Shown one piece after another: positions 34,367-42,506 of a DNA stretch of 64,000 nucleotides (position 1 is the stretch's first letter; each line of letters starts with the position of its first letter). Under the pieces are notes generated by a model. It was not told the DNA's origin and searched no databases. It saw nothing but the letters and a program-made list of their open reading frames with translations. The DNA is from Euzebyella marina (GTDB taxonomy: Bacteria > Bacteroidota > Bacteroidia > Flavobacteriales > Flavobacteriaceae), in the NCBI RefSeq assembly GCF_014855515.1, contig NZ_JACYFK010000001.1:1116001-1180000 (forward strand), read 5' to 3'. The translations under genes and the position numbers were made by a program.

Positions 34367-34819
34367 ATGGCCAATATTAGGATTACCAAGCAGTTCAATT
34401 TTGAGACCGGACATGCCCTTTTCGGGTATGATGGCAAGTGCAGAAATGTGCACGGCCATAGCTATAAACTTTCAGTAACCGTTATCGGAAGGCCTATAAC
34501 CGATACGTCACATGTTAAATTGGGTATGGTCATCGATTTTGGCGATTTGAAGAAGATAGTGAAGGAAGAAATAGTAGATAAATTTGATCACGCCACGGTT
34601 TTCAATAAGAACACCCCGCATGTAGAACTGGCACAAGAACTTACCGATAGAGGGCATAATGTAATTTTGGCCGATTACCAACCAACTAGTGAGAACATGG
34701 TGATTGATTTTGCCAAAAAAATAGGTGACAGGCTGCCTGAAAACATCAAGTTACACTCCTTAAAGTTACAAGAAACTGATACTTCGTATGCAGAGTGGTA
34801 CGCAAGCGATAATTCTTAA
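34367..34819 (+). CDS. queD: 6-carboxy-5,6,7,8-tetrahydropterin synthase (QueD/PTPS family)
   Basis: Zinc enzyme (150 aa) of the 6-pyruvoyl-tetrahydropterin synthase family. It converts dihydroneopterin triphosphate into 6-carboxytetrahydropterin on the way to queuosine. Zinc ligands are visible in FETGHAL and NVHGHSYKL, and the catalytic triad includes D/H of KFDHATV and E of LQETDTSYAEW. The start at 34367 is chosen over an ORF start at 34238, because homologous sequence begins at NIRITKQFNFETGHAL and a promoter lies just upstream. It is followed by an LpxH-like gene. Confidence 0.9.
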   Translation: MANIRITKQFNFETGHALFGYDGKCRNVHGHSYKLSVTVIGRPITDTSHVKLGMVIDFGDLKKIVKEEIVDKFDHATVFNKNTPHVELAQELTDRGHNVILADYQPTSENMVIDFAKKIGDRLPENIKLHSLKLQETDTSYAEWYASDNS

Positions 34820-34859
34820 GCCCTGACCTTGTTCTACGAATATCTATATTTGCCCAAGA

Positions 34860-35627
34860 ATGAAAACCATTGAACTTCTGCCGGGCAAAAAAGTTTACTT
34901 TTCAAGTGATAACCACTTGGGGGCACCTACAATGGAGCACAGTCTTCCCCGAGAAAGAAAGTTTGTTGCCTGGTTAGATGAAATCAAAGACGATGCAGGA
35001 GCCATCTTTTTGATAGGTGATCTCTTTGATTTTTGGATGGAATACAAAACTGTGGTGCCCAAAGGTTTTACCCGTACTTTAGGAAAGCTGGCTGAATTGT
35101 CGGATACCGGTATTCCCATTTATTTTTTTGTGGGCAACCATGATTTATGGATGAACGGTTATTTTGAGGAAGAACTTGGCATTCCCGTTTTTCATAAGCC
35201 TCAGCAATTCAATATTAACGGAACTACCTTTTTTATCGGTCATGGCGATGGTCTTGGCCCTGACGACAAGGGTTTTAAAAGAATGAAAAAGGTATTTACC
35301 AACCCTGTTGCCCAATGGTTTTTCAGATGGCTGCACCCCGATATTGGTGTGCGGTTGGCCAAACATTTATCGGTAAGTAATAAATTGATTTCTGGTGATG
35401 ACGATGCCAAATTTTTGGGTGAAGAGAAAGAGTGGTTGGTATTATACGCCAAAAGAAAACTTGAAACCCAACACTACGACCATTTTATTTTTGGGCATAG
35501 GCATCTTCCGTTAGAAATTGATTTGAACGGAAAATCGAAGTACACCAATTTGGGTGATTGGGTGAATTACTACACCTACGCAGTTTTTGATGGCCACATC
35601 TTGTCTTTAGAAAAATTTGAGGCGTAA
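34860..35627 (+). CDS. UDP-2,3-diacylglucosamine diphosphatase (LpxH-like)
   Basis: Calcineurin-like phosphoesterase (255 aa) with SSDNHLG, IGDLFDFWMEY, GNHDLWM, HGDGLGPDDKGF and FGHRHLPLE, which is the LpxH-type arrangement. It should cleave UDP-2,3-diacylglucosamine to lipid X plus UMP in lipid A synthesis. It is the likelier housekeeping LpxH, which leaves the island phosphoesterase at 7424-8287 free for another role. TATATTTG at 34845-34852 ends only 7 nt before the ATG, so the transcript may be nearly leaderless. The stop codon lies within a bidirectional terminator. Confidence 0.87.
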   Translation: MKTIELLPGKKVYFSSDNHLGAPTMEHSLPRERKFVAWLDEIKDDAGAIFLIGDLFDFWMEYKTVVPKGFTRTLGKLAELSDTGIPIYFFVGNHDLWMNGYFEEELGIPVFHKPQQFNINGTTFFIGHGDGLGPDDKGFKRMKKVFTNPVAQWFFRWLHPDIGVRLAKHLSVSNKLISGDDDAKFLGEEKEWLVLYAKRKLETQHYDHFIFGHRHLPLEIDLNGKSKYTNLGDWVNYYTYAVFDGHILSLEKFEA

Positions 35628-35640
35628 CTACGCCTCTTTT
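35619..35640. terminator. Bidirectional terminator containing both stop codons
   Basis: GAGGCGTA (35619-35626) pairs with TACGCCTC (35629-35636). TTTTT follows on the plus strand, and a T-rich stretch occurs on the minus strand. The TAA of the LpxH-like gene and the TAG of the MFS gene are adjacent inside the hairpin. Confidence 0.75.
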
Positions 35641-36887
35641 TCGTGGTCTTCAATGTCTTTTTGAAGGTCGAGTCTTCTAAAAGTAGGTGAAATGAATGCC
35701 GTGGCACCTACCGTTATCAAGGTCATACATCCACCGAATACAACTGCGGTAACTGTACCCATCAGCTTTGCGGTAAGTCCGCTTTCAAAAGCCCCTAGCT
35801 CGTTAGATGAACCTACGAACATTGAATTGACCGAAGCTACGCGACCTCTCATGTTGTCCGGAGTTTTTAACTGAAGAATAGTCTGACGAATAATCATTGA
35901 CACCCCATCGACGGCACCACTAACGAACAATGCGGCCACAGAGAGCCAAAAATAGGTGGAAAGACCAAAGACGATCATACAGATTCCGAAACCGAATACA
36001 GCGAGTAATAGTTTCTTTCCTGCATTTTTATGCAATGGAAAACGGGTAGACCCCAGCATTGTAATAGCTGCCCCAATCGCGGGCGCCGCTCTTAACACTC
36101 CAAACCCTTCTGAACCTACATGCAGAATATCTTGTGCATAAACGGGCAAAAGGGCAACGGCCCCACCAAACAACACGGCAATCATATCTAAAGTCAAGGC
36201 ACCGAGTATAGCCTTCGTACTAAATACGAACCGTAGACCTTCTTTTAAGCTTTGAAAAACGGGCTCTCCAATTTTAGGGTTGAGTATGGGCTTTCTTTTG
36301 ATTTGCGAAAGGCTGATCAAAGCCAGCACCGAAAAACCGAAAATAAGGCACATTGACCAATGAACCCCTATCCAGCTTATGGAAAAACCTGCCAAAGCTG
36401 GGCCCAATACGGCTGCCAATTGCCAAGTAGTACTGCTCCATGTCGCCGCATTGGGGTAAATCTTTTTCGGTACTATCAATGCGATTAGCGAGAAGATGGT
36501 AGGGCCTATAAACGCCCTAACGATACCACCAAAAAATACCAAGGCGTAAATGCCATAGAGAATGACTTGTTGCGAGAGATGCAACTCAATAGAAGGCCAA
36601 CTCAATATGAACAATCCTAAACTGATAATAGAGAACCCAAAAATACATTTGATTAGAAGGTTGCGTTTTTCTTTCTGGTCGACCACGTGACCGGCGAAAA
36701 GGGCGGTTGAGACGGCCGGAATTACTTCCATAAGGCCGATGATGCCCAAAGAAAGAGGGTCTTTAGTCATCGAATAGACCTGCCACTCGATAACTATAAA
36801 CTGCATCGACCATGCAAATACCATGGCAAAACGAACCAATAAAAAAATGTTGAATTCTCGAAAGCGTAAAGCGGCGTATGGATCCAT
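35628..36887 (-). CDS. MFS transporter (EntS/MFS_3-like)
   Basis: Inner-membrane facilitator (419 aa) with twelve hydrophobic segments. N-terminal FREFNIFLLVRFAMVFAWSMQ and AGHVVDQKEKRN in the loop between helices 2 and 3 match the MFS_3/enterobactin-exporter-like group. It likely exports a small molecule, for example a drug or siderophore. No siderophore synthesis genes are visible nearby. Its stop abuts that of the LpxH-like gene. Confidence 0.87.
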   Translation of the reverse strand: MDPYAALRFREFNIFLLVRFAMVFAWSMQFIVIEWQVYSMTKDPLSLGIIGLMEVIPAVSTALFAGHVVDQKEKRNLLIKCIFGFSIISLGLFILSWPSIELHLSQQVILYGIYALVFFGGIVRAFIGPTIFSLIALIVPKKIYPNAATWSSTTWQLAAVLGPALAGFSISWIGVHWSMCLIFGFSVLALISLSQIKRKPILNPKIGEPVFQSLKEGLRFVFSTKAILGALTLDMIAVLFGGAVALLPVYAQDILHVGSEGFGVLRAAPAIGAAITMLGSTRFPLHKNAGKKLLLAVFGFGICMIVFGLSTYFWLSVAALFVSGAVDGVSMIIRQTILQLKTPDNMRGRVASVNSMFVGSSNELGAFESGLTAKLMGTVTAVVFGGCMTLITVGATAFISPTFRRLDLQKDIEDHEKEA

Positions 36888-36985
36888 AAGCGCAAATGGC
36901 GAAAGAAATAAGCAGCAAAGATATTACTAAGGAATCAAGCGACCATTAAAGTTTACCTAAAAATTGAATGAAAGCTAAAATTGCG

Positions 36986-37009
36986 AAAACCGACTATTAG
37001 GTCGGTTTT
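36986..37009. repeat. ACCGAC dyad 1 (AAAACCGAC-N6-GTCGGTTTT)
   Basis: A perfect 9-bp inverted repeat with a 6-nt centre. It could act as a bidirectional terminator (A/T tails on both sides) or as an operator. A related dyad lies at 37115-37132. Confidence 0.55.
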
Positions 37010-37114
37010 GATGCATTTTGAATAGCTACTTTTTAGGAGTTTCATCGATGAACGGTGCTTTCTTAAAAATGAAGTGAAGAAATAATTGACTTCTCGCACT
37101 TCAGAATACGAAGG

Positions 37115-37132
37115 ACCGACCGATTAGTTGGT
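37115..37132. repeat. ACCGAC dyad 2 (ACCGAC-N6-GTTGGT)
   Basis: A 6-bp inverted repeat with one G-T wobble, followed by TTTTT on the plus strand. It resembles the dyad at 36986-37009, 120 bp away, and lies just beyond the FMN-binding protein stop at 37149. Confidence 0.45.
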
Positions 37133-37148
37133 TTTTAAAAGTTGTGAT

Positions 37149-37721
37149 TTACTTCAAGGGAATAATATTCTGCTCTTTCAGTGTTTTTATAGACTGTAGA
37201 ATTTCATCAGTAGCCCTAGTCATGCTGCTTGCCGATATGGTGGCTCCGGCTATGGCATCTATATTTTTACCATAAGTCAATTCATCGTTCGGAGTAAGAC
37301 CAATAAACTGTTTTAACCACCGTTGACTTCCTATTTGTCTGCCATAGTTTTCCCGATAGATCAATACCTTAGATTTCTTAATACTCAAGTCGGTATTGAA
37401 CATTAAAATATATTCAAATTCTTTCTTCATGCTTGCGGCGGTGCCTACATAGGCATAACCCAAAACTCCATTTGAGTTGACTATCTCGTAGAAATGCTCG
37501 CCTGAAAATTCGGCTTTAGTGGCTTGATTCATTTCTTCGGGTATGATAATAGGCTCCAAAGAAAAGTCTTCAACCCCATATGTTGTTACAATAGCATTAT
37601 CAATCTTTTCCTGCAGCTTAGATGATTGTTGTGGCATAGTGAAAGATGCCATAAAGAGGCCAAGAAAGATGGCTACGCAGTAACCCTTTCTATTTCCCTT
37701 TGACATTGCTCTTATTTTCAT
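37149..37721 (-). CDS. Exported FMN-binding (RnfG-type) protein
   Basis: Envelope protein (190 aa) with an N-terminal hydrophobic signal (GYCVAIFLGLFMASFTMPQ) and an FMN_bind domain. The motif DAIAGATISASSMT contains the threonine (T161) to which ApbE-type transferases attach FMN covalently. It should therefore be a periplasmic electron carrier. It overlaps the DUF6607-like gene by 32 bp (a start at 37706 would shorten the overlap), and that gene is divergent from a HmuR/HmuY-like pair. An electron-transfer role in heme reduction or iron release is an attractive inference. No ApbE gene is visible in the window. Confidence 0.83.
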   Translation of the reverse strand: MKIRAMSKGNRKGYCVAIFLGLFMASFTMPQQSSKLQEKIDNAIVTTYGVEDFSLEPIIIPEEMNQATKAEFSGEHFYEIVNSNGVLGYAYVGTAASMKKEFEYILMFNTDLSIKKSKVLIYRENYGRQIGSQRWLKQFIGLTPNDELTYGKNIDAIAGATISASSMTRATDEILQSIKTLKEQNIIPLK

Positions 37722-38616
37722 CGGCTATAAAGGCATCGATTAATGCGGCAATTGATTTTTTATTGGCATTTTCTTTTTCGAGGCCGTAGAACTTCATGAA
37801 CATGGGTTGGCCATCAACACTCTTCTTAAGAGTTAGACTTCCGTCTCGATCATAGGTCTTGTCCCATACGTTACGGGCTTTTGACCAAAATTTTTCATTT
37901 TTGGTCCACCATTCGTTGGCAGTCGCACACGCCTTATCATCTGTTTTGGTGTAGATGTTAAAGCCTTTTTCTTGGGCCAATAGCACATCTTCTTCCCCAT
38001 CGGTTCTAACGATTTTATCGTTGTCTTGCTCATGAACCCAACCAAATTCGGTTATTTCTTGCCGGTTACCTCTGCGCATCACATTATAATCGTCACGTTT
38101 ACTATATTCCCTTCTAGGCAAGGGTGAATCGCTAGTGTTTTCCCAATAATGCTTGCCATCGACATGTACCCATGTAGAAGATCCGCTATATCTAGGGCTA
38201 TCATCGACTTGGTAGACTTTTTGGGTCCATTGCCCTTTAACTTCCTCTTTTGGCAGTTCGGTAAATACCCAATTGTTGTCTTTGTCGTAGTGAAAGACCT
38301 TTTGGTTTTCATAAATCCAATCTTGCCTCCAATGTTTGATAACCATGGTATCATGAACTACCAAAATGTGTTGAATTGAAAGTTTGTTGGGTTCATCTTC
38401 AATCAAGAGTGCCAGTTCCCTACCATAGGCGGTATAATCGTGATGTTTTTCATAATCAATTTCAGGGGCAAAGGTTTCGGTGTATTTGAAGGTGATGTCA
38501 TAGCAGCCGCACATGGCTTTAATTGCTTGAATATCTTTTTCTTTCTGGCCTTTTTGGGCATTTGTATTACTAACGCAGACGAGAAGTAGCGCCAATACGC
38601 TTAAGGTTGTTTTCAT
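37690..38616 (-). CDS. DUF6607-like exported protein of heme-uptake loci
   Basis: Secreted protein (308 aa) with signal peptide ending SNTNAQ. The sequence has many aromatic residues and histidines (MCGCYDITFKYTETFAP, HILVVHDTMVIKHWRQDW, YWENTSDSPLPRREYSKRDD) and no catalytic motif that I can name. From memory it matches DUF6607, a family found next to HmuY and TonB receptors in Bacteroidota. It precedes and overlaps the FMN-binding protein gene and diverges from the TonB receptor across an intergenic region with a Fur-like dyad. Heme or iron handling is inferred from these neighbours. Confidence 0.72.
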   Translation of the reverse strand: MKTTLSVLALLLVCVSNTNAQKGQKEKDIQAIKAMCGCYDITFKYTETFAPEIDYEKHHDYTAYGRELALLIEDEPNKLSIQHILVVHDTMVIKHWRQDWIYENQKVFHYDKDNNWVFTELPKEEVKGQWTQKVYQVDDSPRYSGSSTWVHVDGKHYWENTSDSPLPRREYSKRDDYNVMRRGNRQEITEFGWVHEQDNDKIVRTDGEEDVLLAQEKGFNIYTKTDDKACATANEWWTKNEKFWSKARNVWDKTYDRDGSLTLKKSVDGQPMFMKFYGLEKENANKKSIAALIDAFIADENKSNVKGK

Positions 38617-38665
38617 AGTGTTGGATGTTAGATGCTCTGGCGTAAAATTATTAAATTAATTTAGA

Positions 38666-38725
38666 TTGATTAAAAATAACTGATATATTTGCTCAAATTA
38701 ATTCTATTCAGATTTGTTCTAAATA
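38666..38725 (+). promoter_or_regulatory. Promoter and Fur-like dyad of the heme-uptake operon
   Basis: TTG (38666-38668), a 15-nt spacer and TATATTTG (38684-38691) form a candidate promoter. Just downstream, TATTCAGA-TTTGT-TCTAAATA (38705-38725) is a dyad with 7 of 8 paired positions that abuts the ATG at 38726. A repressor site over the start region fits iron control by Fur, which is inference. Confidence 0.45.
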
Positions 38726-40876
38726 ATGTTGAGGATATCACTTTTAGTTTTTCTCTTATTTCCCCTGCTGATTTTGGCTCAGGAAAATGGTACGTCTGCC
38801 GACACCACCCGAATTACGGAGTTGGATGAAGTGGTTCTTACAGGAGAAAGCAAGGTTTTGTCCGTTAGCAAAAAATTGTTCCGAGTCGAAACCATTACTA
38901 ATAAAGACATCAAGCAATTGGCGGGAAATAATTTGGCCGATGTTCTCAATCAGAATTTGAACATTACCGTTATGCCCAACCCGTCTACCGGTAGAAGTAC
39001 CATTAGCATGTTTGGGCTTGATGGGCAATATGTAAAGATATTAATGGATGGTATTCCGATTGCCAGTGATAACGGAATGGGTAACAATATCGATATCACA
39101 CAAATAAACCTTGAAGAAGTCGAACGTATCGAAATTGTGGAAGGAGCCGTAGGCGTACTTTACGGAGACAATGCCTTGGCAGGTGTTATAAACATAGTTT
39201 CAAAGAATGGACTTGATGGCAATAAGTGGACTATCAGCACCTCTTTACAAGAAGAAACTTTAGGAAACGAGTATGCGTGGACCAATGAAGGCAGGCATAT
39301 ACAAAACCTCAAAATAAGCCATCAACTATTTGATGCTACCCAAATAGCGGCGGGCTTTTCTCGTAATGATTTTGCCGGCTTTTTCAATGAATACAAAGGC
39401 CGTGATTATGTAAATATTCAAGATGGTACCGTAGTCAATGACGGTTTAAGAGGCCTGGAATGGAATCCTAAAGAACAGATAACGGCTTTCTTTGATGCAC
39501 GACAAAAAGTCGGCAAACACACCTTCTATTTCAAATCTCAGTATTACAACGAAGAGCTAGACATTTATAATCATTTGGTAAATGGGAGGCTTAATGGAAA
39601 TGGCGAACCCAACCCTACTGCAAACGACCAGTTGTTCACCACTCATCGTTGGGTCAATAACCTAAATGTGGCAGGTGATTTTCTTGGGTCTACTACCTAC
39701 AACCTATCCCTATCATATCAAAACCAGAAAAGGTATGTTGAAGAATACACTTATAATATTTTGCAAAGGGGAATAGAGGCCTTCAACTTAGATCAGCTCA
39801 ATCAATCCAGTAAAATTTACTATTCAAAGGCGACTGTCAACAACATTTTTTCCAAATCGGAGCGATTTAATTTGCTCACCGGATACGAGCTCATTTTTCA
39901 AAAAGGGTTTGATGCCACAGCCTCCGGAAATTACTCGACAAATACTTCTGAAAATACGTTGGAGAATTATGACCTTTTCGCCCACTTAGACGTGAATTTG
40001 TCCGAAAGACTGTCAATTTATCCTGGTATGAGATTAACGAACAACTCGCAGTTCGGTAATCAATTTATATGGTCTTTTTCTTCCAATTACGATTTCGAAA
40101 ACGACTTAAAGCTCAAAGCCATCTTCGGTTCTGCCTTTCGGGCGCCTAGTTTTGAAGAGTTTTTTTTCTATTTCGTCGATAGTAATCACAATGTTCAGGG
40201 CAATAGAGATTTACAGCCAGAAGATGGTATTTCTGTATTTCTAAATGCCGACAAAAAATGGTCGCTAGCTAATGATGAGGGTGTTTTCTCTTCTGCCTTC
40301 AGAGGTTTTCACTATAATTTAAAAGACAAGATTACGCTAGTAGGCGATGATTCGGGAGACACACCTCTTTTTACGTATCAAAATGTTGAAAAACAGAAGA
40401 TTTTAGGGGTTACCTTGAGCAATCGACTACAATTAAAAAGATGGAATATTGGTCTTGGCTCCACTTATCTTGGTGAATCTACAACCTTGAACGATTCAGA
40501 TAGCGAAGATAACTCTGAGTATGTATGGAGTTTTGCCCTAAATTCTAATTTAAGCCATACCATTCCGAAATGGGGCACCACTTTTTCCGCCATATTAAAA
40601 TATACGGGTAGAAGACAGACCATAGTCAATGACGGCAGCGGTGAAGACACCTTAGATCGTACAGATTCTTTTACTTGGCTAGATACTACCGCCCTGATCG
40701 AGCTTACACCGCAGTTAGACCTCACTTTCGGGGTGCGTAATGTGTTGGATGTTGTGACCGTTAATGCCGGTAACGTATCCTCAGGGGTGCACGGTTCTTC
40801 CGGTACGGGTACCCAACTCTTTGGGAACGGCCGTTCCTATTTTCTAAAACTATCATACCTATTAACCTTTAATTAA
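38726..40876 (+). CDS. TonB-dependent receptor, HmuR-like heme/iron importer
   Basis: Outer-membrane receptor (716 aa) with signal peptide ending LLILAQ, TonB-box-like ITELDEVVLTGES, a plug domain (NNLADVLNQNLNITV, IEIVEGAVGVLYGDNALAGVINI) and a C-terminal barrel with FRAPSFEEFFF and NLQPEDG (here DLQPEDG) typical of siderophore/heme receptors. It ends YFLKLSYLLTFN. It lacks the carboxypeptidase-like domain of SusC. The next gene is a HmuY-type lipoprotein and the promoter carries a Fur-like site, so heme is the most likely cargo. Heme-ligating residues cannot be assigned by eye. Confidence 0.9.
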   Translation: MLRISLLVFLLFPLLILAQENGTSADTTRITELDEVVLTGESKVLSVSKKLFRVETITNKDIKQLAGNNLADVLNQNLNITVMPNPSTGRSTISMFGLDGQYVKILMDGIPIASDNGMGNNIDITQINLEEVERIEIVEGAVGVLYGDNALAGVINIVSKNGLDGNKWTISTSLQEETLGNEYAWTNEGRHIQNLKISHQLFDATQIAAGFSRNDFAGFFNEYKGRDYVNIQDGTVVNDGLRGLEWNPKEQITAFFDARQKVGKHTFYFKSQYYNEELDIYNHLVNGRLNGNGEPNPTANDQLFTTHRWVNNLNVAGDFLGSTTYNLSLSYQNQKRYVEEYTYNILQRGIEAFNLDQLNQSSKIYYSKATVNNIFSKSERFNLLTGYELIFQKGFDATASGNYSTNTSENTLENYDLFAHLDVNLSERLSIYPGMRLTNNSQFGNQFIWSFSSNYDFENDLKLKAIFGSAFRAPSFEEFFFYFVDSNHNVQGNRDLQPEDGISVFLNADKKWSLANDEGVFSSAFRGFHYNLKDKITLVGDDSGDTPLFTYQNVEKQKILGVTLSNRLQLKRWNIGLGSTYLGESTTLNDSDSEDNSEYVWSFALNSNLSHTIPKWGTTFSAILKYTGRRQTIVNDGSGEDTLDRTDSFTWLDTTALIELTPQLDLTFGVRNVLDVVTVNAGNVSSGVHGSSGTGTQLFGNGRSYFLKLSYLLTFN

Positions 40877-40885
40877 ATTTTGAAA

Positions 40886-42439
40886 ATGAAAAAATCCTTT
40901 CTTTATGTAGTTTGTGCTAGCCTTATGATGTTTGCATCATGTAGCAGCGATGATGGCGGTGGGTCTTTAATTGACTTTTCCGCTTCCTTCGATAGCGAGA
41001 CAGCAAGTCTTTCGGAGGATGAGAATAGCAAGACCATTGCCATTGACTTTTCACGGGCTGCTACCGAAGCGGGCACAATTACGATCAGTCTAACGGGTGA
41101 CAATGCCGAATACGGCACCGATTTTACCACTACGCCTGAGGCTAGTTCGGGTAGTTTGTCAGTTCCCGTAGCGGTAGGCGAGACTAGCGTTTCATTTGAA
41201 TTGAACAAGCTAACCGACCCCGTTGAAGGTACCACAGCTTCGGTTTCGTTCACTTTATCCGTTGTGAGCAATACGGATTGGACTGTTAGCAGCCCCTCGA
41301 CAACTTTGGTCAGTTTTACACCTACGGCGGCAGCTGGCGGAACAATCGAACCCGAATCAGGAGGACCCAATCAACCCAATGCCGTATTTATTGATTTGAG
41401 TTCTCAACAACAGGTTTCGTCTAGGCGTGATGCTTGGGAAATTGCTGTTTATAATGGAACAGAGAACCGTGTCTTATTAAACCCAACCCTTTTGGTCTCC
41501 GCCGCTGAGTTGCAAGGGGTAACCGACTTAAATGCGGTGAGTTCGACTACCGATTTGAGCGAGCCGATGAATTTATATACGTTGAACGTTACCACTTTTC
41601 AACCTGAAGAAGTACAAGTGACTAATGTAGCAGAGCTTTTGGTTGGTCTACCTGTGGGTTATTCGCAATATGGAAATCTTTCAGAAGGAATAAAATTTAC
41701 TGATGATAAGGAAGGTTCTTTGGAAGGAACTGCGTTCGGAACTATTTCAACAACTGCCGAAGAAAATAATGTCTTCATCGTGGGTCTAGGTGCGGAAATT
41801 CCCGATACGACCCCAGATGCCGGGGCCATTGCAACAACTGGTGAGCATCGAGGATTTATGAAAGTACGCATCCTGACTGACGGCGATAATTATACCATTC
41901 AGTATGCTGAGCTGGATGCGACTACCTTTGAGGAAGTAACCATTGCCAAAGATGCATCTAAAATTCAAACGGCCTTTAGTTTGACTTCTGGGCAAACCAT
42001 AGACATAGAGCCGGCCAAAGAGGCGTGGGATATTCAAGTGCCTTCCGTATATAGTTACTACGGGCCTTTCGGCGGATTTGCCGGTGCAGGACTCACCTAT
42101 TCTGATTTTGTGACGCATAATTCCTTGGGTGGTGTCGGAGTTTATCAAGTACTGACGTATGAAGTAGATGGAGAAGGTGTGCGTACCGATTTCAATGTAC
42201 CTTCGTATGCAGATTTTACGATGGCAGACGCTGACGACAGTGCCTTTATTTATGACGATAGGGCCGTCATCGGCAGTGATTGGCGAGTTTCCGGTTTTGG
42301 GGGTACTCCTTCGGTAAAAGATGATAGGTACTACATCATTAAAGATGCCAGTGGAAACCTCTATAAATTTAGGTTTACCGCAGTATTGAGCGCTAGCGGT
42401 GAGAGAGGGTATCCTCAGTTTATTTACGAAAAATTATAA
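40886..42439 (+). CDS. hmuY: HmuY-family heme-binding lipoprotein with beta-rich N-terminal domain
   Basis: Surface lipoprotein (517 aa) with lipobox MMFASC and acid-rich linker SSDDGGG. An N-terminal beta-sandwich (about residues 25-150; Calx-beta/DUF-like repeats such as GTDFTTTPEASSGSLSVPV) is followed by the HmuY domain (about 165-517; FIDLSSQQQVSSRRDAWEIA, AWDIQVPSVY, YYIIKDASGNLYKFRFT). HmuY proteins capture heme and pass it to the TonB receptor. It is about twice the length of Porphyromonas HmuY because of the extra domain. The ATG at 40886 is preferred to a TTG at 40880, and the gap to the receptor stop is 9 nt. Confidence 0.88.
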   Translation: MKKSFLYVVCASLMMFASCSSDDGGGSLIDFSASFDSETASLSEDENSKTIAIDFSRAATEAGTITISLTGDNAEYGTDFTTTPEASSGSLSVPVAVGETSVSFELNKLTDPVEGTTASVSFTLSVVSNTDWTVSSPSTTLVSFTPTAAAGGTIEPESGGPNQPNAVFIDLSSQQQVSSRRDAWEIAVYNGTENRVLLNPTLLVSAAELQGVTDLNAVSSTTDLSEPMNLYTLNVTTFQPEEVQVTNVAELLVGLPVGYSQYGNLSEGIKFTDDKEGSLEGTAFGTISTTAEENNVFIVGLGAEIPDTTPDAGAIATTGEHRGFMKVRILTDGDNYTIQYAELDATTFEEVTIAKDASKIQTAFSLTSGQTIDIEPAKEAWDIQVPSVYSYYGPFGGFAGAGLTYSDFVTHNSLGGVGVYQVLTYEVDGEGVRTDFNVPSYADFTMADADDSAFIYDDRAVIGSDWRVSGFGGTPSVKDDRYYIIKDASGNLYKFRFTAVLSASGERGYPQFIYEKL

Positions 42440-42473
42440 GATTCGTTTCAAATCTTTTTTCATTGGTGAAAGG

Positions 42474-42500
42474 CCCAGGTGTAATGCTTGGGCTTTTTAA
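42474..42500 (+). terminator. Terminator of the heme-uptake operon
   Basis: GCCCAGG (42475-42481) pairs with CTTGGGC (42489-42495, one wobble), followed by TTTTT. It lies between the convergent hmuY and recJ stops. Confidence 0.75.
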
Positions 42501-42506
42501 TTGGTG

